Assembly: GCF_021390435.2 (NCBI RefSeq)
Contig: NZ_JAJVCN010000002.1
Coordinates: 2,170,001-2,234,000 of the forward strand
Direction: 5' to 3'
Origin: Kibdelosporangium philippinense
GTDB taxonomy: Bacteria > Actinomycetota > Actinomycetes > Mycobacteriales > Pseudonocardiaceae
Length of the DNA: 64,000 nucleotides
Shown here: positions 31,184 to 42,165 of the stretch, one piece after another
Position numbering within the stretch: the first letter of the stretch is position 1
Layout of the letters: each line of letters begins with the position of its first letter
The notes under the pieces: model-generated
Told to the model about the DNA's origin: nothing
The model's input: only the letters and a program-made list of their open reading frames with translations
Databases searched by the model: none
Translations under genes and position numbers: made by a program

Positions 31184-33352
31184 GTCTTTTCTTGCGGCGA
31201 TCACTGCTTGCCCCAGGCTTATTCCACCATCGTTTGTCGGCACCCTTGAATGCGTCAGCACATGGAAGCTTTTTCCCTGCAACATTTCCTTCACTCTGTT
31301 GAGCAAGAGGAGGTTCTGGAACACGCCACCCGACAGCGCCACAGTGTTCAGGTCATGCTCGTCTCTCAACTGTGCACAGACGCGCGCGACCACACCGGCA
31401 ACTCCATTGTGGAACCTTGCGGCGATGATGTCCTTGCCGACTCCTGCCGCGAGGTCCGCCGACACCGCCTTCACCAGGTCCACACCGGACACAATGCCGT
31501 TCGCTATCTCCGCTTGATAGCGGCCTTTCTCGCCGGGGTCGGCTAGTTGTTCGAGTTCGATGGCGGCTTGGCCTTCGTAGTTCACCGTCTCGCGTACGCC
31601 TAGCAATGCGGAGACGGCGTCGAACAGTCGGCCCGCGCTGGACGTGAGCGGAGAGTTCACGCCACTGCGGGCCACTTTGACGATGTTCTCCCATTTCAAC
31701 GGGACCGTCAGCTGGGCCGCGTCGAGGTAGGCCGCTGCCATCCGCCATGGCTGCTTGATTGCCGCTGTACCACCAGGCATTGGGATTGGGGCGAGGTGGC
31801 CGACGCGTTCGAACCTTGCCAGGTCTGCGATGAGGAATTCGCCGCCCCAGATCGTGCCGTCTGTTCCGTAGCCAAGGCCGTCGAAGGCCACGCCTATCAC
31901 CGGGTCGCTGAAACCGTTGTCCGCCAGGCAGGACGCGATGTGTGCATGGTGGTGCTGGATTCCTAGATGGTCCACATCGGTCAGGTCCAGTGCGTACTTT
32001 GTGGACAGATATTCCGGGTGCAGGTCGTGGGCGACTACTTCCGGCCGGATGTCGAACAGGCGCTTGAAATGCTCGATTCCGGTGGTGAACGACTTCAGGG
32101 TCTCGTAGTTCTCCAAGTCTCCGATGTGGTGTGACATGAATGCGTGCCGATCCTGCAGCAGGCAGAACGTGTTCTTCAGCTCGGCCCCGCAGGCGAGGAT
32201 CGGCCGTTGTGCCCGCGAGATGCTGATGGGCTCTGGGACATAGCCGCGTGAACGGCGGACTACGCCGTTCGGGCGGACCACGGAGTCGTCGGTTCGCATG
32301 TGGATCGCACGATCGTGGGTCAGGAACGCATCCGCGATGTCTTTCAGGCGCTCGAAGGCGTCTTCGTCCTTGTAGGCGATCGGCTCATCTGAGACGTTCC
32401 CGCTTGTGAGCACGATTGGCGCGCCGACCGCGTCCATGAGCAAGTGGTGCAACGGGGTGTAGGGGAGCATCAGCCCGAGGTGTCGATTTCCTGGTGCGAC
32501 GGCTGGCGCGAGCTCGATCTGCTTGGGGAGTAGGACAATTGGCCTGGCGCGACTGGTCAATAAGGAGTCGTCGGTGAATTGGCACAGTTCGTGGGCGGTT
32601 TCGATGTCCGCGACCATGACCGCGAATGGCTTGTCCTCACGGTGTTTTCGGTGTCTGAGGCGCGCTGTGGCGTCGGGGTCTGTGGCGAGTGTGGACAGGT
32701 GGTAGCCGCCTAAGCCTTTGATCGCCACGATCTTGCCTGCTTTGAGCAGGTTCGCGCATTCTTGGATCGGGTCGCCGGGTGGGCCGGTGAAGGTGAGGCT
32801 GGGGCCGCAGGCTGGGCAGCATGTTGGCTGGGCGTGGAAGCGTCGGTCGGCCGGATCGTGGTACTCCACCGCGCATTCGGCGCACATCTCGAATCCGGCC
32901 ATTGTCGTGAACGGACGGTCGTAGGGGACGTCACGGATGATCGTGAACCGTGGGCCGCAGTTGGTGCAGTTGATGAATGGGTAGCGGTAGCGCCGATCCG
33001 CTGGGTCCCACATCTCGCCTAAACAATCCGCACAGGTGGCGCTGTCCGCGCTGATCAGTGTTCGCCGTGGGCCGCCGGTTTCGCTGGCTGCGATGGTGAA
33101 TTCCGTGTCGCCTTTGACCTCGGCCGATGTCACGGTTACCCGCTCGATTTCGGCGAGTGGTGGCGCTTGGGTGCGTAGCGTGGTCAGGAACTCGTCGATC
33201 TGGGCCGGTGGGCCTTCGAGCTCGACGAAGACGCCGTTGACGTCATTGCCTACTCGCCCGGCCAGGCCTAGGCCGGTGGCCAGGGAGTACACGAAGGGCC
33301 GGAAACCGACTCCTTGGACGACCCCTTCGACGCGCACATCACGCCGGATCAC
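31169..33352 (-). CDS. hypF: HypF carbamoyltransferase
   Basis: About 727 aa from GTG 33352; the longer frame to 33400 would start inside an operator palindrome. Domain order: acylphosphatase ('VEGVVQGVGFRPFVYSLA'), two zinc-finger units ('CADCLGEMWDP...NCTNCGPR', 'CAECAVEYHDP...CCPACGP'), YrdC-like ('IKGLGGYHLSTLA', 'LTSGNVSDEPI') and Kae1-like domain ('VAHDLHPEYLSTKYA', 'HHHAHIASCL', 'GVAFDGLGYGTDGTIWGGEF' in parts, 'ALSGGVFQN'). HypF uses carbamoyl phosphate and ATP to charge HypE. The last residues 'LVSG' and the stop are encoded by the 46-bp palindrome. Convergent with the structural operon. Confidence 0.95.
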   Translation of the reverse strand: MIRRDVRVEGVVQGVGFRPFVYSLATGLGLAGRVGNDVNGVFVELEGPPAQIDEFLTTLRTQAPPLAEIERVTVTSAEVKGDTEFTIAASETGGPRRTLISADSATCADCLGEMWDPADRRYRYPFINCTNCGPRFTIIRDVPYDRPFTTMAGFEMCAECAVEYHDPADRRFHAQPTCCPACGPSLTFTGPPGDPIQECANLLKAGKIVAIKGLGGYHLSTLATDPDATARLRHRKHREDKPFAVMVADIETAHELCQFTDDSLLTSRARPIVLLPKQIELAPAVAPGNRHLGLMLPYTPLHHLLMDAVGAPIVLTSGNVSDEPIAYKDEDAFERLKDIADAFLTHDRAIHMRTDDSVVRPNGVVRRSRGYVPEPISISRAQRPILACGAELKNTFCLLQDRHAFMSHHIGDLENYETLKSFTTGIEHFKRLFDIRPEVVAHDLHPEYLSTKYALDLTDVDHLGIQHHHAHIASCLADNGFSDPVIGVAFDGLGYGTDGTIWGGEFLIADLARFERVGHLAPIPMPGGTAAIKQPWRMAAAYLDAAQLTVPLKWENIVKVARSGVNSPLTSSAGRLFDAVSALLGVRETVNYEGQAAIELEQLADPGEKGRYQAEIANGIVSGVDLVKAVSADLAAGVGKDIIAARFHNGVAGVVARVCAQLRDEHDLNTVALSGGVFQNLLLLNRVKEMLQGKSFHVLTHSRVPTNDGGISLGQAVIAARKDLVSG

Positions 33353-33391
33353 CTGGTTAGTGTAGAACTCGTACCCAGAGAGAAATCTTGA

Positions 33392-33415
33392 CACTGACAA
33401 GTTAGGCTGTCAGTG
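33392..33415. promoter_or_regulatory. Palindromic operator between hypF and thioesterase
   Basis: CACTGACA (33392-33399) and TGTCAGTG (33408-33415), perfect 8-bp arms eight bases apart. It precedes both divergent genes (hypF 40 bp, thioesterase 8 bp) and has the shape of a TetR-family site. No tetR gene is adjacent. Confidence 0.65.
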
Positions 33416-33422
33416 TGTCGCC

Positions 33423-34226
33423 ATGGGGTCCTTCAAAGAGGCCACGGCGGTCGAAAAGGTCGGCGACGGTGAGTTCAAGGCCGACCTGGACGCGCAGTGG
33501 AGTGTGGGTACCAAACTGCACGGCGGCTATCTGCTGGCTGTGCTCGGCCGTGCCGCGGCCGAGTTGTCCGAGCACCCGCACCTCACGGCCATCAGTGGCT
33601 CGTTCCCGATGGCGCCCGACCCCGGCCCGGCGACCGTGCACGTTGAATTCCTGCAGGCCAGCCGTACTTTGACGCAGTTGCGTGCCCGGCTGTCGCAGAA
33701 CGGCAAGCCGTGCGTCGAAGCTCTGATCACCCAGGGCACGTTGACCGACAACGACCCTTGGTGGACCAACTTCCAAGCGCCGGAAATGCTTGCCGAGCAG
33801 GACTGTGTGCGGTTCGCGGGCAAGCCGCCCGGCGCTACGTTCGAAGTCCCGATCCTTGATGTGGTCGAGGCACGGATCGATCCGTCGACGACCGGGTGGG
33901 CGATGGGCGAGCCGACCCGGACGGGGTCGATCTCGACGTGGCAACGGCTGGCTGACGGGTCGGATTGGGATCCGTTGAGCCTGCTCGTCGCGCTGGATCC
34001 CGTTCCGCCGGTGTCTTTCGAACTCGGCGCACCTGGGTGGGCGCCTACTTTGCAGATGTCGGCGTACATCAGGCGGTTGCCCGCTCCCGGGTCTGTCCAG
34101 GTCCAGTTGAACGCCAGCGACGTGACCAACAATCGGATGGACGAGGCCGCGTTCGCGTGGGACAGCAGCGGACGGGTTGTCGCACAGGCCAACCAGTTCG
34201 CTGCTGTCCGCGTGCCGCGGGGTTAG
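33423..34226 (+). CDS. Acyl-CoA thioesterase (TesB/hot-dog) family protein
   Basis: 267 aa, the size of double hot-dog thioesterases. 'WSVGTKLHGGYLLAVLGRAAAELSEHPHL', 'TVHVEFLQASRTLTQLRARLSQNGKPCVEALI' and a second hot-dog starting near 'GWAMGEPTRTGSISTWQRLADGSDWDPLSLLVALDPVPPVSFELG' (all in parts). The 'LHGGY' loop is the usual start of the first hot-dog helix. Substrate unknown. The gene is preceded by a palindromic operator that would also cover hypF. Its last four bases overlap the convergent gene. Confidence 0.85.
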   Translation: MGSFKEATAVEKVGDGEFKADLDAQWSVGTKLHGGYLLAVLGRAAAELSEHPHLTAISGSFPMAPDPGPATVHVEFLQASRTLTQLRARLSQNGKPCVEALITQGTLTDNDPWWTNFQAPEMLAEQDCVRFAGKPPGATFEVPILDVVEARIDPSTTGWAMGEPTRTGSISTWQRLADGSDWDPLSLLVALDPVPPVSFELGAPGWAPTLQMSAYIRRLPAPGSVQVQLNASDVTNNRMDEAAFAWDSSGRVVAQANQFAAVRVPRG

Positions 34227-34645
34227 GCGCGGATCTGGTTGGGAACGACCAGACAGGACGTTCCCGAACGCTCGATCCGGCGGGCGATCGCCCTCGCGTA
34301 CCTGTCTCTGATCGGGACGACGACCGCGTGGACGTCGGTGGTCCGCAGGGTTTCGAGCAGCTCCGTCATCCCCGGGCCGAAGCCGGGATGGTCGTCGTGG
34401 AAGACCTTGCTCAACATCCAGCCCTGCTCGAAGGTCCACGCGGTGAGCAGGTCCTGGTTCTCTGAGTGGACAGTGCTGTCCGCCGGGCCCCAGACGTAGC
34501 CGTAGACACGGGGCTTGCCGACGTTTTTCACTGCCCCGTTTTTGATAGCACTGGGCAGGACCTGAACCCGCAAAGTTTGCCCGACGGGGATGACACGGTC
34601 ACGGATAGCCACGGTTCGCTCCAGGTTGTGCTGTGTTGTCAGCAT
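34223..34645 (-). CDS. Resolvase-like protein lacking the catalytic serine
   Basis: 140 aa. The middle and end have the rhythm of a serine-recombinase N-terminal domain: 'PRVYGYVWGPADS', then 'DLLTAWTFEQGWMLSKVFHDDHPGFGPGMTELLETLRTTDVHAVVVPIRDRYAR' (in parts), like 'GYvRvS...L...a...g..v..vf.D...s.r.gl..ll.al......vvv...dR'. The position of the catalytic Ser after GYV is W-G-P, so cleavage chemistry should be absent. No DNA-binding zinc ribbon or HTH follows. It may be a domesticated domain of unknown role. Confidence 0.5.
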   Translation of the reverse strand: MLTTQHNLERTVAIRDRVIPVGQTLRVQVLPSAIKNGAVKNVGKPRVYGYVWGPADSTVHSENQDLLTAWTFEQGWMLSKVFHDDHPGFGPGMTELLETLRTTDVHAVVVPIRDRYARAIARRIERSGTSCLVVPNQIRA

Positions 34646-34746
34646 GGAGACGCTGCAATTTGCAGTCCATGACGCAGCTCACACACGAAAATTGCGACCA
34701 GAAGATCTTGGCGTCACCCTGCGCCGATTGGAGGACCCTTGAGGAT

Positions 34747-35538
34747 GTGCACATCTCCACCGACCTGGGCCGGATCCACGTCCAGGTGAGCGGATCGGGT
34801 ACCCCGATCGTGTTCTGGTCGAGCCTGTTGATGGACGGCTCGATGTGGACCGCGCAGGAGAAGCACTTCGCCGACCGTTACCAAGTCGTTCTGGTCGACC
34901 CGCCGGGACACGGGCAGAGCGACCCGCTGACCGAACTGTTCACTTTCGACGAGTGCGCGCGCTGCGTAACCCAAATCCTCGACGGGATCGGCGCGGAACG
35001 CGCTCACTTTGTCGGCAATTCGTGGGGCGGGATGATCGGCGGCACGCTGGCCGCGCACTACCCGTCCCGCGTGATCAGTGCCGTACTGATGAACTGCACC
35101 GGATCGCCCGCGCCGCGCGCGCAGAAGATCGAATATGGACTGCTCCGGCACATCTCCCGGGTGATCGGCATGCGTGGCCCGCTCGTGAAGTCGGCTGTGG
35201 ACGCTTTCACCGGCCCGACCACCCGGTGCTCACGGCCCGAGGTGGTGGCCAGGATCGACCAGGCGATCCGGCGGATTGATGTCCGGTCAACGGGACGGGC
35301 CGTGACCAGTGTCGTTCCCCGACGGCCGAACCAGTTGCCGCTGTTCAAGCAGATCAGCGTGCCGGTACTGGTCGTCGCCGGGGCGCAGGACGCGACTTTC
35401 CCTGTCGCGGAGACCAAGGCCATGGCCGATGCCATCCCTGGCGCGAAATTCGTTGTCCTGCCTGATACCGCGCACCTGGCTGGGTTGGAGAACCCCGATG
35501 AGGTGAACGCGCTGATCGACGATTTCCTGACGGGATAG
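34747..35538 (+). CDS. Alpha/beta-hydrolase
   Basis: 263 aa from GTG 34747, the first start that places strand beta-1 ('HISTDLGRIHVQVSGSG') at the N-terminus; an ATG at 34669 would add 26 residues. The nucleophile elbow is 'GNSWGGMIGG' (Ser), the acid is in 'VAGAQDATFP' and the His in 'LPDTAHLAGLENPDE'. 'LVDPPGHGQSDP' is the usual strand-3 motif. The family includes esterases, C-C hydrolases and haloperoxidase-like enzymes; the substrate is not readable. It stands alone between a divergent gene and a non-coding stretch of 240 bp (35539-35778) where I see nothing. Confidence 0.85.
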   Translation: MHISTDLGRIHVQVSGSGTPIVFWSSLLMDGSMWTAQEKHFADRYQVVLVDPPGHGQSDPLTELFTFDECARCVTQILDGIGAERAHFVGNSWGGMIGGTLAAHYPSRVISAVLMNCTGSPAPRAQKIEYGLLRHISRVIGMRGPLVKSAVDAFTGPTTRCSRPEVVARIDQAIRRIDVRSTGRAVTSVVPRRPNQLPLFKQISVPVLVVAGAQDATFPVAETKAMADAIPGAKFVVLPDTAHLAGLENPDEVNALIDDFLTG

Positions 35539-35778
35539 TCGCTTTCGCGGGCACCTGGCTTTGTCGCGCCGGTCATTTACGCACCGCAACACGCCCGATG
35601 CCGCCCCGGCCACAGAGGAGAGCAGGCACTGAGCGGTGTCGGCTGCGTGGGGCGGTGTGGAAATGGCTGGCTTCCAGCGACAAAAGCCCGTCCGAGCGGA
35701 GCGAGGACCATCAGTACTGTCGGTGGGCTTTGCTACGTTCATTTGGCACGGCCAGTCATGGATCGAGGAGGTTCAGCG

Positions 35779-36681
35779 GTGAGCATGGGGTTCGTCGGGG
35801 TCAGCACCGGCGAGTCGTCGATCCGACGGGTCTTCCCGCAGTGGGCGGAGATCCTCGGCTTGCCGACGCGCGAGCTGACCGGCTTCGACTTACCGCTCGA
35901 CGCGGACCGTGACCAGTACCGTGATGTCGTCAAGCGGATCGCCGACGATCCCGCGATGCCCGGTGCGCTGATCACCACGCACAAGCTCGCTGTCTACAAC
36001 GCGGCCGCGGACCTTTTCGATGAAGTGGACCCGGACGCGCAACGGTTCCGTGAGATCTCCTCTGTTTCCAAAAAGGACGGAAGATTGGTCGGGCACGCGC
36101 TCGACGCCGTCACCGCCGGTCTGGCGATGGAGGAATTCATTCCACAGGACCATTTCCGGCGCACCGGCGGCGAACTGCTCTGCCTCGGCACAGGAGGTGC
36201 GGGTACCGCGATCGTCTGGTACCTGATGCACAGAGTGGATCGTCCCAAGCGGATCTTCTGTACTGATACGTCCAGACGGAAACTCGCTGCGTTGCGCGCG
36301 ATGCTTCGGCGCGCCGGGATCTCCACGTCCCATTTGGACACGGTGGAGGTCACCGGTCCCGCTGACGGTCTGATCGAACTGATGCCGCCAGGCAGCCTCG
36401 TGGTCAACGCGACCGGCATGGGCAAGGACACTCCAGGGTCGCCGATTTCGGAACACTGCTGCTTTCCACCGGGATCCATGGTGTGGGAGATCAATTACCG
36501 GGGCAGCCTTGACTTCCTGGCGATCGCGCGTGACCGGCAGGCCGCCGACGATTTGCTGATCGTCGACGGGTGGCGGTACTTCATTCACGGCTGGGCACAG
36601 GTTATCGCCGCGGTGTTCCATGTGGAATTGACCGAGACCAGGATGGCTGAGCTCGCGGAGGCGGCGGCTTCGGTCCGGTGA
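35779..36681 (+). CDS. Shikimate-dehydrogenase-like NAD(P) oxidoreductase
   Basis: 300 aa from GTG 35779 with GAGGAGG seven bases upstream. The AroE-like N-terminal domain has 'GALITTHKLAVYNAAADLFDEVDP' (in parts; catalytic Lys) and 'GHALDAVTAGLAMEEFI', where the usual NTD reads ALD, keeping the Asp. The Rossmann domain has 'LLCLGTGGAGTAIVWYLMH' and 'CTDTSRRKLAALRAML'. 'SLVVNATGMGKDTPGSPISE' matches AroE 'NATpiGm'. Divergence at the active site suggests a quinate or other polyol substrate rather than core shikimate synthesis. Confidence 0.75.
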   Translation: MSMGFVGVSTGESSIRRVFPQWAEILGLPTRELTGFDLPLDADRDQYRDVVKRIADDPAMPGALITTHKLAVYNAAADLFDEVDPDAQRFREISSVSKKDGRLVGHALDAVTAGLAMEEFIPQDHFRRTGGELLCLGTGGAGTAIVWYLMHRVDRPKRIFCTDTSRRKLAALRAMLRRAGISTSHLDTVEVTGPADGLIELMPPGSLVVNATGMGKDTPGSPISEHCCFPPGSMVWEINYRGSLDFLAIARDRQAADDLLIVDGWRYFIHGWAQVIAAVFHVELTETRMAELAEAAASVR

Positions 36682-37005
36682 TGGCTGCCGAGGTTTGGTC
36701 GAGCTCCAGGGAATCGATGCTTTCGTCCCGTGATGCCGCGGTGGTCTAGGCGGAGCTCCCGGAAGTGGCTGCTTGGTCCCGCTGATCGGCGCCGGACTTT
36801 GCCGCTGTCCGGTAACCGCCGCCAGGAATTGACACCGTGAAATCCCCCTTTGACCTGGGCTTTTTCTATCGGCTTCCGGTGTGGAAATGCGTCTCGCGCA
36901 CCCACTGTGGACTCACGCTGAGTGATTTCGTAATCTTGCCGAGATCTTTGGCCGACGTGTCACGGCCAACAGGTGCTCGATCGGATGAGAAGGAGACACG
37001 CGCGC
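36682..37005. promoter_or_regulatory. Leader region of the NlpC/P60 gene with a hairpin
   Basis: No coding frame is convincing here. A 7-bp perfect hairpin (TTGGCCG 36948-36954, CGGCCAA 36963-36969) lies 36 bp before the start. TTGACA at 36829-36834 is a possible -35 box, without a clear -10. I checked for a ydaO/c-di-AMP riboswitch, common before actinobacterial cell-wall hydrolases, and could not trace its conserved blocks. Confidence 0.35.
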
Positions 37006-38034
37006 GTGTCGAGCAGACTCAAGCGCGGGGCGATGGTTGCCTCCGCCGTGATCACACTTGTCGGCGCAGCCCTGCCAGTACCGGCGTACGCACAGCAGGA
37101 GTCCCCGACCCTGACGCGGTACCGCGAACTGAACACGCAGGCCAAGGCGGTCAACGAGGATTACCTCAAGGCCGTCGAGGACCGCGACAAGCGCCAGGCC
37201 GAGATCACCCAGGCAGGCCGCGACATCGAAACGGCGAACAAGGCGAAGGCCGACGCCAAGGTCAAAGAGGACGCTTTCCGTGGCCAGGTGGACACGCTGT
37301 CGAAGGCCTCCTTCCGCGGCGCCAGGTTCGACAAGCTGTCAGCTCTGCTGACCGGCACCTCGGCCAAGGACTTCCTCGCGCGCTCGTCGGCGTTGAACGT
37401 GCTGGCCACGGACAACAACACCGTCCTGAAGGAACTGGTCGGTGCGGTGAACGAGGCGGCCGCCGCGGAGAAGAAGGGCGCTGACGCCCAGAAGACCGCG
37501 ACCGAGGCCCGTGACGCCGCCGCGAAGCTGGCTGACGAGATCAAGGTCAAGAAAACCGAGCTGGACAAGCAGATCGCCGAGATCATCTCGTCGCTCGACA
37601 AGCTGTCGCCCGCTGACCGCGCGGCCCTGCAAGGCGAACTGGACAAGGGCACGTACGCGCCCGGCAACAGCATCGCGGGCAAGGCCGTGACCTCGGCGTT
37701 GAGCCGCCGCGGCGACCGGTACGCGCTCGGCGGCAGCAAGCCGCCGGTGTTCGACTGCTCCGGCCTGATGATGTGGGCGTACGCGCAGCACGGCTACAAG
37801 CTCCCGCGCACCAGCCGTGAGCAGTACAAGGTCGGCCGTCCGGTGTCCAAGAACGAGCTTATGCCTGGTGACCTGTTGTTCTACGGTTCCAGTGCGGCTT
37901 CGATCCACCACGTGACGATGTACATCGGCAAGGGCATGATCGTGCACGCTTCGGACTACGGCATTCCCGTGCTGTCCGCGCCGATGGAGAAGGGCGGCAA
38001 GGACTTCTTCGCCGCCAAGCGGCCCATCGGCTGA
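37006..38034 (+). CDS. Secreted NlpC/P60 peptidoglycan endopeptidase with coiled coil (RipA-like)
   Basis: 342 aa from GTG 37006, preceded by AAGGAG. A Sec signal peptide ('KRGAMVASAVITLVGAALPVPAYAQQ' in parts, cut after AYA) is followed by an Ala/Lys/Glu-rich coiled coil (about 35-215). The C-terminal NlpC/P60 domain has the catalytic Cys in 'VFDCSGLMMWAYAQHG', His in 'SIHHVTMYIGKGM' and the polar residue in 'VHASDYG'. Such enzymes cut the D-Glu-mDAP bond during growth and division. The coiled coil probably autoregulates access. A strong terminator follows. Confidence 0.92.
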   Translation: MSSRLKRGAMVASAVITLVGAALPVPAYAQQESPTLTRYRELNTQAKAVNEDYLKAVEDRDKRQAEITQAGRDIETANKAKADAKVKEDAFRGQVDTLSKASFRGARFDKLSALLTGTSAKDFLARSSALNVLATDNNTVLKELVGAVNEAAAAEKKGADAQKTATEARDAAAKLADEIKVKKTELDKQIAEIISSLDKLSPADRAALQGELDKGTYAPGNSIAGKAVTSALSRRGDRYALGGSKPPVFDCSGLMMWAYAQHGYKLPRTSREQYKVGRPVSKNELMPGDLLFYGSSAASIHHVTMYIGKGMIVHASDYGIPVLSAPMEKGGKDFFAAKRPIG

Positions 38035-38047
38035 GCTTGACTTCACG

Positions 38048-38082
38048 AACGCCCCGCGGCCTGACGGCTGCGGGGCGTTTTG
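38048..38082 (+). terminator. Rho-independent terminator of the NlpC/P60 gene
   Basis: GC-rich hairpin arms AACGCCCCGC (38048-38057) and GCGGGGCGTT (38070-38079), followed by TTTG. It starts 13 bp after the stop codon. Confidence 0.85.
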
Positions 38083-38255
38083 CTGTCTCGACCGCCCTCC
38101 GCGACAAATCCCGCCATCCAGGGGAGCCCTTGCTTTAACGTTACTCCTGGGGGCCGACAGTTCTGGGTTTCTGCAGGTCAGCGGTCGATTTTTGGGGGCT
38201 TGACAACGTGCTGCTACGCTGTCTCTTTACGGCGTAAGCAATCAGAAGGGTCGGT

Positions 38256-40517
<2,262 letters not shown>

Positions 40518-40521
40518 ATCC

Positions 40522-40567
40522 CTCGTGAGTGGTTAGCACGGTTAGAACGTGGCTAACCACTCACGAG
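40522..40567. repeat. 46-bp palindrome, copy 2
   Basis: Arms CTCGTGAGTGGTTAG (40522-40536) and CTAACCACTCACGAG (40553-40567) are identical to copy 1. It starts four bases after the UvrA-like stop and its right arm encodes the stop of the convergent CoA-binding protein. Confidence 0.92.
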
Positions 40568-40974
40568 CCGTGACGTGGCCATTCGATGGCGGGGCAGCGG
40601 TCCATCACCATGCGCAGCCCGGCTTCGGTTGCCCGGGTGAAGGCTTCGTCGTCGATGACGTCCAGCTGGAACCAGACGGCTTTCGCGCCGATCTGCGCGG
40701 CCTCGTCGGCGAACTGGCCTGCTTGCGACGAGCGCCGGAAGACGTCGACGCAGTCGACGGCGAACGGGATGTCCGCGAGGGTGGCGTAACCCTGTTCACC
40801 CCACACGGTTTGCGCTGACGGGTGCACAGGGACGATGCGTTTTCCTTTCTGCTGCAGGAAACGCGCCACGCCGTGCGCGGCTCGGCCGGGATTGTCGGAC
40901 AGGCCGACGATCGCCCAGGTCTGGCAGTTCTCCAGGATCCACCGGATGTCCTCCGGCCGCGCCCACGGTTCCAT
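40561..40974 (-). CDS. CoA-binding (YccU-like) protein
   Basis: 137 aa, one CoA-binding Rossmann domain: 'IRWILENCQTWAIVGLSDNPGRAAHGVARFLQQKGKRIVPVHP' (in parts), 'VDCVDVFRRSSQAGQFADEAAQIGAKAVWFQLDVIDDEA', 'VMDRCPAIEW'. Relatives bind CoA, but their role is unsettled. The stop comes from the palindrome arm. It lies 9 bp downstream of the sigma-factor gene and may be cotranscribed. Confidence 0.9.
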   Translation of the reverse strand: MEPWARPEDIRWILENCQTWAIVGLSDNPGRAAHGVARFLQQKGKRIVPVHPSAQTVWGEQGYATLADIPFAVDCVDVFRRSSQAGQFADEAAQIGAKAVWFQLDVIDDEAFTRATEAGLRMVMDRCPAIEWPRHGS

Positions 40975-40983
40975 ACCAAGAAT

Positions 40984-42165
40984 CTACGCCAGACCCTCGG
41001 CCCGTGATCGAAGGTAACGCTGCTCAGGCAGGCTCAGCGTGCGCCGCGCGGCCAGTTCGTACTCGGCGCGCGCGTTGTCCGAATCGCCATCGAGGTCGAG
41101 CAGGTGCGCGCGGACGGCGTGCACCCGGTGATGTCCCGCCAGCGCCGGATCCTGTTCGGCCGTGGACAACTGCGCCAAACCTGCCGCGGGACCGTGCACC
41201 ATCGCGACGGCCACGATCCGGTTGAGGGTGACCATGGGGCCCGGGGCGATCCGGTCGAGTACGTCGTAAAGCGCCAGGATCTGTGGCCAGTCGGTGTCCT
41301 CGGCCTTGTGCGCCTCGCTGTGCACGGCGGCGATCGCGGCTTGGACCTGGTAGGGCCCGAGCTCTGAGGTGGACAAGGTCGAGCTGATCAATGCCACACC
41401 TTCGTTGATCGTCGCTGCGTCCCACAACGTCCGGTCCTGGTCGGTGAGCGGGACCAAGGCGCCGTCGTTACGGGTTCGTGCGGGTCGGCGGGCGTCGGTG
41501 AGCAGCATCAACGCCAGCAGACCGGTCACCTCGCCGTTGTCCGGCAGTTGCGCACGCAGTTGCCGCGCCAGGCGGATCGCTTCGCTGCTGAGCTCGACCC
41601 GGTGCAACGACTCGCCTGAACTGGCCGTGTAGCCCTCGTTGAAGATCAGGTAGAGCACTTTGAGGACCGCTTCGACGTCGCCTGCAACGTGAAACGACGC
41701 TCCGGCGGCCTTGATCTTCTGCTTGGCGCGGCTGATTCGTTGCGCCAAGGTCGCTTCCGGCACCAGGTAGGCCCGCGCGATCTCCGCCGTGGTCAGCCCG
41801 CCGACTGCGCGCAAGGTCAGCGCGACCTGCGAAGCCTCGGTCAGCGACGGGTGACAGCACAACAGGAACAAGGTCAGTGAGTCGTCCACGCCCGGTACCA
41901 GCGCCGGATCTGCGGGCGCTGTTGCCGCGACCGTTTCTTCGCGACGCTGACGGGCGGTGTCGCTGCGCAACAGCTCGATCCGTCGGCGCGAGGCGACCGT
42001 GATCAGCCAGCTTTTCGGGTTTTCCGGCATGCCCTGCTCCGGCCACTGCACCGAGGCGGCGAGCAATGCTTCTTGGACGGCGTCTTCGCACGTGTCGAAG
42101 TCGCCGAACTTCCGGACCAGTGCGCCGAGCACCTGCGGCGCGAGGTCCCGGAGGAGCGTGTTCAC
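40984..42165 (-). CDS. ECF42-type RNA polymerase sigma factor with C-terminal extension
   Basis: 393 aa. The sigma-2 region 'LVRKFGDFDTCEDAVQEALLAASVQWPEQGMPENPKSWLITVASRRRIELLRS' (in parts) and sigma-4 region 'ALTLRAVGGLTTAEIARAYLVPEATLAQRISRAKQKI' are followed by about 220 residues of the DUF6596/TPR-like C-terminal extension ('LYLIFNEGYTASSGESLHRVELSSEAIRLARQL' in parts). ECF42 factors use this extension for activity and pair with DGPF/YCII proteins rather than a membrane anti-sigma factor. Exactly such a partner lies upstream with an ATGA overlap. Confidence 0.93.
   Translation of the reverse strand: MNTLLRDLAPQVLGALVRKFGDFDTCEDAVQEALLAASVQWPEQGMPENPKSWLITVASRRRIELLRSDTARQRREETVAATAPADPALVPGVDDSLTLFLLCCHPSLTEASQVALTLRAVGGLTTAEIARAYLVPEATLAQRISRAKQKIKAAGASFHVAGDVEAVLKVLYLIFNEGYTASSGESLHRVELSSEAIRLARQLRAQLPDNGEVTGLLALMLLTDARRPARTRNDGALVPLTDQDRTLWDAATINEGVALISSTLSTSELGPYQVQAAIAAVHSEAHKAEDTDWPQILALYDVLDRIAPGPMVTLNRIVAVAMVHGPAAGLAQLSTAEQDPALAGHHRVHAVRAHLLDLDGDSDNARAEYELAARRTLSLPEQRYLRSRAEGLA

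Noticed and set aside
36682..37005. Possible ydaO/c-di-AMP riboswitch before the NlpC/P60 gene
   Set aside because: Expected from gene type, but the conserved blocks could not be located; only a 7-bp hairpin is clear. A covariance search (Rfam ydaO-yuaA) would decide.
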